A stretch of 34,050 nt of DNA from Candidatus Thorarchaeota archaeon. Its GTDB lineage: Archaea; Asgardarchaeota; Thorarchaeia; Thorarchaeales; Thorarchaeaceae. Position 1 is the stretch's first letter. Every line of letters begins with the position of its first letter. A model generated the notes under the pieces. That model made no database searches. It worked only from the letters and a program-made list of their open reading frames with translations, and was not told where the DNA came from. A program made the translations under genes and the position numbers. The DNA is taken from contig QMYR01000004.1 of assembly GCA_003662765.1 (NCBI GenBank), positions 1 to 34,050 on the forward strand, in the 5' to 3' direction. Below are positions 18,748 to 26,838 of this stretch, in pieces.

Positions 18748-19572
18748 TCAGTAAGAATTGGCGCGCTCAATTTGTGAGAGAAATGTCCGGACTCTCTCCG
18801 AGGCATCAACGGAAACATCCTCTTCTATGAAGTGCGAAACGGCAAGCGGACCATAGCTGTTGGGCGATTCGAATGCATCACTGATTTTCTGGAGAGCTTG
18901 TTGTGTATAGTCAGGCATAATTCCATCATTGACCGTGTCAACTCGCTGGTTGAATCGTGCTGCAGCTCTGTCAGGACTGCCCATATGGAAACCAGCCAGC
19001 AGATAGATATCATAGGCGTCTTTCTCAATCTTGGTGGCTCTGCCCAATGCAAGACCTTTCATCGTCAAGGCTCCCACAATGTCCGCCATCCGCATCTTGG
19101 CCGTTCCCTCCCCTCCTGCTGGCATCACACCTCTTACAGATCTTTCTTGGTTGAACCTGAACACGATGTTGCACCCGGGAATGAAGACCGCTTCAAGGCT
19201 CTCCTGTACTTTGAGAAGAGAAGTCACATGTTTCTCGCCTTCTGGCTCGGTGAGGAAGTCCAAGTGGATTGCGAACGGTGTTCCATCAAGCGCCCTGATT
19301 ATACGTTCGAAACGGAATGCGTTTGTCGTTGAGTGATATCCAAGACTATGAATCAGCCTGCGGATGGACTCGTAACGTGTCATCACATTTGTGCGAAGTA
19401 CTAGATCTATGTCAATTGAGCCACAGTGGCTTGCAAAGCCTTGCGTCAAGAAGTAAGGCACCCAACCCCCAACTAGAACGTAATCATCACTGTACGACTC
19501 CATCGCAAGCGCAAGTTCAACAATAGCGCCCTTTGACGCCTCAGTCTGATTCCTGTCATACATATCCATCAT
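18748..19572 (-). CDS. AbiEii-like nucleotidyltransferase (type IV TA toxin family)
   Basis: YVLVGGWVPYFL...CGSIDIDLVL, KIEKDAYDIYLLAGF. Confidence 0.65.
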   Translation of the reverse strand: MMDMYDRNQTEASKGAIVELALAMESYSDDYVLVGGWVPYFLTQGFASHCGSIDIDLVLRTNVMTRYESIRRLIHSLGYHSTTNAFRFERIIRALDGTPFAIHLDFLTEPEGEKHVTSLLKVQESLEAVFIPGCNIVFRFNQERSVRGVMPAGGEGTAKMRMADIVGALTMKGLALGRATKIEKDAYDIYLLAGFHMGSPDRAAARFNQRVDTVNDGIMPDYTQQALQKISDAFESPNSYGPLAVSHFIEEDVSVDASERVRTFLSQIERANSY

Positions 19573-19785
19573 TTATCCTGCCGTTATAGGCGGCATGCCA
19601 TGTTGAGTGTGAAGCCCTCTGACCGTTCCGACACTCTTGAGGGCATATCGCTCTTACTATCTTATAGTCCCTCACATGCTCTGCCTCTTGAGGTCCTACT
19701 GAACATTCCTTTGGTTCTATGTGCTTTTCTTCGGTAATTCCGCTGCCGTGCTGACACATCGTCGCCGAGCGAGGCCCTCGCGCCG

Positions 19786-19828
19786 GTGTTTCGCTAATTG
19801 CGAAACTATATAAACATGGGCGAAACAC
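19786..19828 (+). promoter_or_regulatory. Operator-like triple half-site array overlapping a TATA box
   Basis: GTGTTTCGC (19786-19794), GCGAAAC (19800-19806), tatataaa TATA (19807-19814), GCGAAACAC (19820-19828). Confidence 0.65.
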
Positions 19829-19836
19829 TCTGGTAC

Positions 19837-20502
19837 ATGAGACAGGTCCGAAACCTCTTCTCGCGGACGGCATCTCGCGTTCTGAGAGTCTTGTTGGCAC
19901 ATCCCATGCGAGAATGGACCATCAAGGGACTGTCTCAGGAGGCCAATGTGTCACTTGGCTACACACATGCAGTGATTACGTCTTTGATTAGTGCTGGCTA
20001 CGCAACGAGAGGCAGTTCCTACAGGATTCGCGTGGTGGATCCCATACGACTCATTCGGAGATGGGCCGCATACCACGATTACGCTGCGATCAACACGTTT
20101 CTCAGGTACCACACATTCGAGAGAGATGTCGACACATTCCTCTCAAGGTTGTCCAGACTTGACGAGGCCGAGTACGCGCTCACTGTTCTGTCGGGGGCCC
20201 ACCTGATTGCTCCATACGTTCGACCTACGACGATTCACTTCTACATCTCAGACCAGACCGACCCCAAGACTGTGGCTGAATTACTTGACCTGCGTCCAGT
20301 TGAGTCCGGCGGAAACGTGTCGGTTGTGCGACCGTATGATGCAGGAGTGTTCTACGCGAGGCAGACAGTCGATGGTCTGAGTGTGGTCAACTCCGTTCAG
20401 CTCTATGTCGATCTCTTCAATTATCCTGCACGTGGTAGTGAGGCTGCTGAGAAGATCCTAGAGACCCTGGCAAATCAGTGGTACAGTGCTACTAGAGTCT
20501 GA
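19837..20502 (+). CDS. AbiEi/COG4861-like winged-helix regulator (putative type IV antitoxin)
   Basis: wHTH RVLRVLLAHPMREWTIKGLSQEANVSLGYTHAVITSLISAGYATR; TVLSGAHLIAPYVRPTTIHFYI; VQLYVDLFNYPARGSEAAEKILETL. Start 19837 chosen from TATA spacing. Confidence 0.65.
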   Translation: MRQVRNLFSRTASRVLRVLLAHPMREWTIKGLSQEANVSLGYTHAVITSLISAGYATRGSSYRIRVVDPIRLIRRWAAYHDYAAINTFLRYHTFERDVDTFLSRLSRLDEAEYALTVLSGAHLIAPYVRPTTIHFYISDQTDPKTVAELLDLRPVESGGNVSVVRPYDAGVFYARQTVDGLSVVNSVQLYVDLFNYPARGSEAAEKILETLANQWYSATRV

Positions 20503-20559
20503 ATTGTCCTGTGGGAGCCCATGTGAGAAACTTGGTTGCGAACAGCGGCTGAAAATCTC

Positions 20560-20700
20560 GACGATCTTCTCCCCGCTGTGGTAACGAGTTCCACACAGCT
20601 GTCAACGCAACGAGGAGCATCATTGAGGCTCAATGGCCCAGTACCCTTGCTGGGCGGACAAGGGCCTTGTGACTAGGATTGTCCGAATCACAATCAACGG
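20560..20700 (+). pseudogene. TnpB (IS200/IS605 OrfB) 3'-end remnant
   Basis: In frame SPRCGNEFHTAVNATRSIIEAQWPSTLAGRTRAL*; aligns without gaps to remnant at 26069-26283 (78 of 99 nt identical by hand count). Confidence 0.7.
20677..20695 (+). repeat. Hairpin GATTG-tccgaatca-CAATC at TnpB remnant 3' side
   Basis: 5-bp stem also present in the 26106-26124 copy. Confidence 0.5.
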
Positions 20701-20782
20701 TTTGGTGACCGTGTTTCTGTGAAGAGAGCAGTCGTGTAAACAGCTTAATCGTTTGTATACACATGGTATTCCGTGAGCAGCA

Positions 20783-20932
20783 TTGACAGTTGCATCTGTG
20801 CGCCTCACTGATGAGGAGCGTGCGTTCTTGGAGCGTCTAGTCGCGGAGGGGCGATTCTCGTCCATAAGCGAGGCGCTGAAGGCTGGTGCGCATGAGTTGA
20901 TGGCCGAAGAGAGGCTCAAGTCGTTGCGATAG
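20783..20932 (+). pseudogene. RHH-type (VapB/ParD-like) antitoxin interrupted by in-frame TAG
   Basis: MTVASVRLTDEERAFLERLVAEGRFSSISEALKAGAHELMAEERLKSLR*QSHEEARRFFAGRKRRSRNLEADYFEEDE; TAG at 20930-20932. Confidence 0.6.
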
Positions 20933-21014
20933 CAATCACATGAAGAGGCTCGTAGGTTCTTCGCTGGTAGGAAACGACGCTCAAGAAACCTAGAGGCGGA
21001 CTATTTTGAAGAGG

Positions 21015-21524
21015 ATGAGAGTATACCTTGTGGCATCCGCGCTCTGAGATCTGTTCTACGGAGAACCGGGTGAGAATCTAGTTGAGTTCTGTTTGGCATC
21101 TGATGAGATGGAATGCATCACGTCCGCTTGGAGCCGACTGGAGATAACACATGCAGTCAGAAAGCGGTTGAATCAAGGAGAACTCTCGCAGGATGAGAGT
21201 CGTGATCTGTTGGAATTCATCGACACTCAGCTCGACCGCCTCGCTCGACGGAAGCACCTACTAGAGTGCCCGGTCACTAAGAGCCTAGTTGGCCGAGCCT
21301 GTGAGCTGGTAATGACGCATAATCTGTGTGCGTCAGATGCTGTCCACCTTGCCACTGCTGTTGCATACGAATGCAGGGGAGTCTTTGTTGATGACTATCA
21401 CTTCAATCGGTTAGGCCTTCTCTTCAGTGGTCATCTGTGTATCTGTTCTATTTCACTCCGAGCCGATGAACTCATGAGGAAGTTGAAACAAGTATCTATG
21501 GGCTCTGCAGAGTTGCAGGAATAG
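21015..21524 (+). pseudogene. PIN-domain (VapC-like) toxin with in-frame TGA and lost first catalytic Asp
   Basis: MRVYLVASAL*DLFYGEPGENLVEFCLASDEMECITSAWSRLEITHAVRKR...CASDAVHLATAVAYECRGVFVDDYHFNRL; TGA at 21045-21047. Confidence 0.75.
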
Positions 21525-21547
21525 GCACTAAAACGGAACTGCTGTTC

Positions 21548-22225
21548 GTGTGGAGATTCACTTGGTGCGAGGTGGCAAAGCGGGACGAGTCGATGAGTGC
21601 CATCGATCTAAGCCCTCTTGCCTCATGCGCGCGTTTGGAATGTCTGCATCTGAATGACAATGGGTTTGTGGACGAATACCTCGGTACTTTTCCAGCTCTC
21701 CCACGTCTGAGAGAGCTGTCCATCAGTGGAGGGGAGATGGTCAGTCTTGACATGCGTCCTATCAAGTCGTGCTGTGCCTCACTTGAATGGCTCAGTATTG
21801 ATGGACGCCAACTCACTTCCCTCGACCTGATGCCTCTCGCCAGTTGTAGCAGGCTCCGGGTGATCAGGCTAAGGAACCTCCCACTCACAACAATCAACCT
21901 CACGCCGTTGGCCAACTGTTCTCTGGAGGACTTCAGCATGTCTGATTGCCAGTTCGAAACCGTTGACCTCTCGCCCCTAGCGAAGCATGATAGACTCAAC
22001 ATACTCGCCATCGACAACACTGGATTGGAAGAACTGGACATTACTCCGCTCTTCATATGTGAGAATCTTGAACACCTTGAGAGTGATGACGATGTCTTGG
22101 TGACTGCTACGCTGCATGAGATTTTGCCGAGCGTCGACAAGCAGAGGACTCCAGATATTGCTCTGCTAGAGCGCAGATGTCCAAAGGGACTGGAACAATA
22201 CCTATCCAGCATCGACTGGATGTAG
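21548..22225 (+). CDS. Leucine-rich-repeat-like protein
   Basis: Repeated L-x-x-L...LDLxPLAxC units (IDLSPLASCARLECLHL, LDLMPLASCSRLRVIRL, INLTPLANCSLEDFSM, VDLSPLAKHDRLNILAI, LDITPLFICENLEHL). Confidence 0.7.
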   Translation: MWRFTWCEVAKRDESMSAIDLSPLASCARLECLHLNDNGFVDEYLGTFPALPRLRELSISGGEMVSLDMRPIKSCCASLEWLSIDGRQLTSLDLMPLASCSRLRVIRLRNLPLTTINLTPLANCSLEDFSMSDCQFETVDLSPLAKHDRLNILAIDNTGLEELDITPLFICENLEHLESDDDVLVTATLHEILPSVDKQRTPDIALLERRCPKGLEQYLSSIDWM

Positions 22226-22351
22226 TCGTACGGCCCGCCGCCATAGCGAAACGACTCCTACTTGACACGGCTGCGGGCATACTCCTGCATAACATTCGGT
22301 ACTGCTCAAGACTCGACAACACTATTGAGTAGGTATTGTACTGCCCTATTC

Positions 22352-23320
22352 ATGGCCCGGCAAAGCAAGAGAGCGGCTCTATTGTTGCTGTTCCTCTCAC
22401 CAATCACGGCAGAGCTTGTGACCGGTAGCTCTCCGCCTCTCATCTTCTTCAATCCAATCGTACTGTTGCTGTTTCTGGGATTCTACGGCACTGGGGCGCT
22501 GATGATGCGCGAGCTGATGATTCGCTGGCAGAAAGGATATGCCTCACTGTTGGTGCTGGGTGTGGCCTACGGAATCATCGAGGAGGGCCTCGTAGTCAAG
22601 AGTTTCTTCAATCCCAGCTGGCCTGACCTATCCATAATGGCAACGTACGGGCGCTGGCTCGGAGTGAACTGGGTGTGGTCCTTTGATCTTGCGGTGTACC
22701 ACGCAGTAGTGAGCATTGTCATCCCAGTGATTCTCGTCGAGCTAGTATATCCAGAGGCGAGGGGCCAGAGCCTGTTGGGGAACACAGCAATGGTGTTTGC
22801 AGGAATAGTGTTCGCTCTGGACAGTGCTCTATTCTATTTCGTGCTCACTCCCTATGTTCCCCCTCTCGTGCCATACGTTGGAACGCTGGCACTTGTTCTT
22901 GTCCTCTTCATTGTCGCATGCAGGTTTCCGGAGAAGTGGGACTTTCATGGTACGCGCCCATGTCCGAGTAGGCGGCGGCTCTGGGCCATTGGTCTGATGT
23001 GGATGGTCCTCAATTGGCTGATTTACTTTCACTTGCCGCGTACAGGAGTACATCCCATTGTGACAATCGCCCTTGGCATTGGCATGGCGCTGCTACTCTA
23101 CAGGTATTTCCGAACGCTGATTTGGGACAACGATCTCGACAGACTGTCGGTTGTCGCTGGCGTGATGACATTCTCCATTATCATGGCACCAGTGTTCGAG
23201 ATGGTGGCTGTGACCGCAGAGCCTATGACTGGCATGACATTGACAGGCGCGGCCTATGCGCTCTTTCTTCTATACGTGCGTCACAGAATCAAGTCTTCAA
23301 GTGTTTCACCAGCAGCATAG
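22352..23320 (+). CDS. Multi-pass membrane protein with EExxx motif, unknown
   Basis: Eight or more hydrophobic segments; ITAELVTGSSPPLIFFNP and YGIIEEGLVVKSFFNPSW. Confidence 0.65.
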   Translation: MARQSKRAALLLLFLSPITAELVTGSSPPLIFFNPIVLLLFLGFYGTGALMMRELMIRWQKGYASLLVLGVAYGIIEEGLVVKSFFNPSWPDLSIMATYGRWLGVNWVWSFDLAVYHAVVSIVIPVILVELVYPEARGQSLLGNTAMVFAGIVFALDSALFYFVLTPYVPPLVPYVGTLALVLVLFIVACRFPEKWDFHGTRPCPSRRRLWAIGLMWMVLNWLIYFHLPRTGVHPIVTIALGIGMALLLYRYFRTLIWDNDLDRLSVVAGVMTFSIIMAPVFEMVAVTAEPMTGMTLTGAAYALFLLYVRHRIKSSSVSPAA

Positions 23321-23471
23321 TGCTAATCAGGGGCCGAGTCGAGCCGCGTATTGGTCTCATGTTCGACCAACTGGTTTGTGACATCACGTCCTGTGAAGAT
23401 TCTCACAGACGGCTACAGCGATATTGCCACCCCTACATATGAGCGGTCTGAAGACCTACGTCCTGTGCTCT

Positions 23472-23951
23472 CTACTCAAATCCCTGAGGAAACCAGTCCA
23501 GCATCTCGAGCCCACGTGTGAGGTACTCTCTACTTGTGACCGAGTAGACACGGTATGAAGGAATCGACTGGACGACTGCAAACAGCGGAATCAGGAGTGT
23601 GAAGATGGCCGCCTCAATGGCCTTTCCGCCAATAATGAAGAGCGCCGCAACCGTTGCTATGAACACCACAGATGACAGTCCAATGTATCCTTTCAGATAG
23701 TTGTTGTACCTCAAGTACGCGGGCTCAACCTCCATTGGAATGCGTCTTTCTGTCCCCATGTCAGAGTAGTGGAAGATACCGGCCTCCTCCATGGCCCATG
23801 ATGTGGCCCAGAAACCAATGGCGACCGGGATCAAGAGGCCTGACAGAGTGATGGTCACCAGAGGCGCAAGACACGGGAAGTCCATCTCGACCACGAACCT
23901 GTCATACTCCTCTTGAGTCATGAAGAGCAGGGGTGGAATTGCCGCTCTGGT
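23472..23951 (-). CDS. Small membrane protein, unknown (start uncertain)
   Basis: Two to four TM segments (LVTITLSGLLIPVAIGFW, VVFIATVAALFIIGG). Confidence 0.5.
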   Translation of the reverse strand, partial: TRAAIPPLLFMTQEEYDRFVVEMDFPCLAPLVTITLSGLLIPVAIGFWATSWAMEEAGIFHYSDMGTERRIPMEVEPAYLRYNNYLKGYIGLSSVVFIATVAALFIIGGKAIEAAIFTLLIPLFAVVQSIPSYRVYSVTSREYLTRGLEMLDWFPQGFE

Positions 23952-24479
23952 CATCATGCCACGAGTGAAAGCTCCGGCATATCTGAGATACAAGAACACG
24001 CTACTCAACGGCTACAAGGATGTGCGTGTGAGAGTAGATGCACAACCGCTGAACATCGACAGGTGCTTCAGACGCATGACGCTCGTGGCTCTGTTTGTCC
24101 TGAGTGTATTGTCAACAGTGGCACACTATGTCGGTCCTCCATTCACGCCGGGTGACGGGGCGACCTTGGCACATCCCCCCTGATTAAGATTCAGGGGCCA
24201 GCGATAACATGACTTGCGATTTCCGTCAACTGTTCTTTTCCAGAACCTAACTATTATTGTCGATGGTCTCTTGGTACGCCATGGGCATCGATAGCCTGAG
24301 TGTATTGGAGCACTCTCAGGTCTTAGCATGCCGCTGTCTGAGAATCCGACAGTGAACGTAAGAGGAGCGAACAGTGCATTCCGAACGGGGTGATTCCATA
24401 TGACCTACAAATGACGTCGATCTGCATTGGCTATACGTGTGTTCTTCTTCCAGCCATCTCGATATGTCTATAATTAGCA

Positions 24480-24535
24480 TATTTCTTTTTTTCAATTATT
24501 AAATCATTAATTTGGGAATCCTTATATATTCTTGC
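24480..24535 (+). promoter_or_regulatory. Strongly AT-rich promoter with TATA element (ccttatatattc) for radical SAM gene
   Basis: tttctttttttcaattattaaatcattaatttgggaatccttatatattcttgc. Confidence 0.6.
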
Positions 24536-24591
24536 TGACCCACTCCTTAATTAAAGAGCAATGTCAACCGGAGAGAACCAGGGCGATTTGC

Positions 24592-26064
24592 ATGGATGAC
24601 AAGAATGGAAGTAGTGCTACTGTATCTGAGGACGATACCAATATCGAAGTCACGAGCTTGATGGCATCCCTTCAGAAGATTTTCAATAGTAGGTTGTTTA
24701 GATTCGCTATGAAACGTGTTGAAACCCCAAGAAAACTTGAGCACATAGTTGGGGTGTACGCAGGCATTCTTGAAGCAAGAGGAATACGAGAGAAAACGAT
24801 ATCCTATCTCTTGCAAAAAGCTATGTCTAAATCTGCGTCTAGATTCGGGTTTGCTGAGGAAAGCTTGAAAGAGGCACTAAAGGATCCGTATACGAGAAAA
24901 GCCATTGCCAATATTCTAATGGGAATTGCGAAATTCGGCATTACACGGCCACAGAAACTATGTGCCCCATTCATGATTGTATGGAATTTCACAAAACAGT
25001 GCAACCTTAGATGTAGGCATTGTTACGCAAATGCGGGTCCTCATCCAGCACCTGACGAGCTGACATTGAGCGAAAAACTTGAAGTGTTAAGGCAACTCGA
25101 TGAGGCAGGAGTTGCCGCCATATCTTTCTCTGGAGGGGAACCATTAGTAAACAAGGATTTTTGGAATGTTGCTAAGAGGGCAGCAGAAATGGGGTTCTAT
25201 ATCAGTGTTGCTACGAATGGTACTTTGATAACAAGAGATGTAGCAAAGCGGTTGAAAGAAACAGGCGTTCGGTATGTTGAGGTAAGCATTGACTCACCCA
25301 ATCCAGAAGAGCATGATGAATTCAGAGGAATTCCTAGAGCTTGGAAAAGATCAATAGAAGGCATTCGGAATGCAAAGAAAGAAGGATTGAGCGTAGGCAT
25401 TGCAATGACAGTGACCAGAGCGAATCATAGACAACTTCCAGAAATGATGGAACTTGCTAGAAACCTTAATGCTGACCGACTTATTGCATTCAACTTTGTA
25501 CCGACTGGACGTGGGAAAGAAATCATAGAAATGGATCTTTCACCTGATGAACGAGAGGCCGTCCTCAGTTATCTGTATGAAGAATTGACTGCGGGCAAGA
25601 TGCAAGTGTTTTCGACTGCACCCATGTATGCCATTGTTTCTTTGAAGAATATTGACAAAGGAGGTAAGTTGACTCCGACCCACTTTGCCGAACTTTCAGT
25701 TCCTGATGAGTATCTTTCTGCAGGATTTGCGTTGGGTGAGTTTTTGGGTGGTTGCGGTGCTGGGAGAATCTACTGTTCAATTGAACATAATGGCGACATT
25801 CAACCATGTGTATTTCTCCCAATAAAGGTGGGGAACGTTCTGAGAGATGGTTTTCTGAACGTGTGGTACAATAATGAAATTCTGCATGAGTTAAGAGACC
25901 GAGATCACTATGCATGCAGTCACTGTGAATACAGATACATATGTGGCGGTTGCAGAGCAAGAGCGTATGCGTACTACGGGAATGTATCCGCACCTGACCC
26001 AAGTTGCGTATTCAATAGAGATCTGTGGAATGAACTTACCGAGGAAGTCGAAGCCAGTGAATAG
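24592..26064 (+). CDS. Radical SAM / SPASM domain protein
   Basis: CNLRCRHCYAN (CX3CX2C), SFSGGEPL, SPASM cysteines CGAGRIYCSIEHNGDIQPCVFLP...CSHCEYRYICGGCRARA. Confidence 0.93.
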   Translation: MDDKNGSSATVSEDDTNIEVTSLMASLQKIFNSRLFRFAMKRVETPRKLEHIVGVYAGILEARGIREKTISYLLQKAMSKSASRFGFAEESLKEALKDPYTRKAIANILMGIAKFGITRPQKLCAPFMIVWNFTKQCNLRCRHCYANAGPHPAPDELTLSEKLEVLRQLDEAGVAAISFSGGEPLVNKDFWNVAKRAAEMGFYISVATNGTLITRDVAKRLKETGVRYVEVSIDSPNPEEHDEFRGIPRAWKRSIEGIRNAKKEGLSVGIAMTVTRANHRQLPEMMELARNLNADRLIAFNFVPTGRGKEIIEMDLSPDEREAVLSYLYEELTAGKMQVFSTAPMYAIVSLKNIDKGGKLTPTHFAELSVPDEYLSAGFALGEFLGGCGAGRIYCSIEHNGDIQPCVFLPIKVGNVLRDGFLNVWYNNEILHELRDRDHYACSHCEYRYICGGCRARAYAYYGNVSAPDPSCVFNRDLWNELTEEVEASE

Positions 26065-26068
26065 GGAA

Positions 26069-26283
26069 TCACAGCATTTCCAGTAAAGCACACACGAAAA
26101 CGGTTGATTGCAATTTGGACAATCTTGGACACTGGGTCCCTGTCCTCCCAGCAACGGCACTGGGCTGTTGAGCCTCAATGATGTTGCTCGCGGTGTTGAC
26201 ATCTGCGTGGAGTTCGCTACCGCAGTGAGGACAATATCTCTCTGATCATCTGTTCCCACCCACACCATTAGAACTCCACACAT
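26069..26283 (-). pseudogene. TnpB (IS200/IS605 OrfB) C-terminal Zn-finger/RuvC-III remnant
   Basis: Minus-strand frame reads R-YCPHCGSELHADVNTASNIIEAQQPSAVAGRTGTQCPRLSKLQST...*; preceded by in-frame stop. Confidence 0.8.
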
Positions 26284-26495
26284 TCCCGTACGAAGGTAAT
26301 GAAGTTGGCCTCCAGCGTCTCAGCGGCGGATGGTCTTCGCACACACACCAAGTCGACGAGCAGCAGAGATACTGATAACATCATGGGGCGAGATTATGGC
26401 GACGACAACGGTGAGCTGGTCGAGGAGGAGGTATGTATAATGATAGAGGATTGAAGGACGTTGGTGATGTCATGTTCGTGGGATGTCTTGGTCGT

Positions 26496-26514
26496 CAGTG
26501 TCCAAGATTGTCCA
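26496..26514 (+). repeat. 19-bp perfect inverted copy of 26116-26134
   Basis: cagtgtccaagattgtcca is the exact reverse complement of tggacaatcttggacactg. Confidence 0.8.
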
Positions 26515-26838
26515 GATCATCCGGCGCTGCTTGTGACCCAACGCTGGTATGACCTAGACCACGAACAGGACTTGATACCGAGTCTGAAGTCCGAACAGTG
26601 GGATTGGCACACTCCAATCGGGATTCTGCAATGCATACAGCGCGCTCAATGTAATGCTTACCACGTAGAGCACAGCAAGAGTGAATGCAGCATGTCTGTC
26701 CTGTGCGTTCGAAGCTAGGCACACTCCCGTGGCACGGTTCGCGCCTCAAGAAAAGGACTTCTTTCGATGGCGTTGGGCGCTTCTGACTACTGCTACCTCC
26801 CCTGGACTACTTCACACTCTTGCAATGAGCGCTGCTTC

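Noticed and set aside
20930-21047. Recoding of in-frame TAG/TGA as pyrrolysine/selenocysteine in VapBC
   Set aside because: No SECIS-like element identified and the PIN catalytic Asp is also lost, so pseudogenisation is simpler.
23913-24155. 80-aa ORF (MSHEEQGWNCRSG...)
   Set aside because: Out of frame with the YLRY-containing paralog fragment and no recognisable features.
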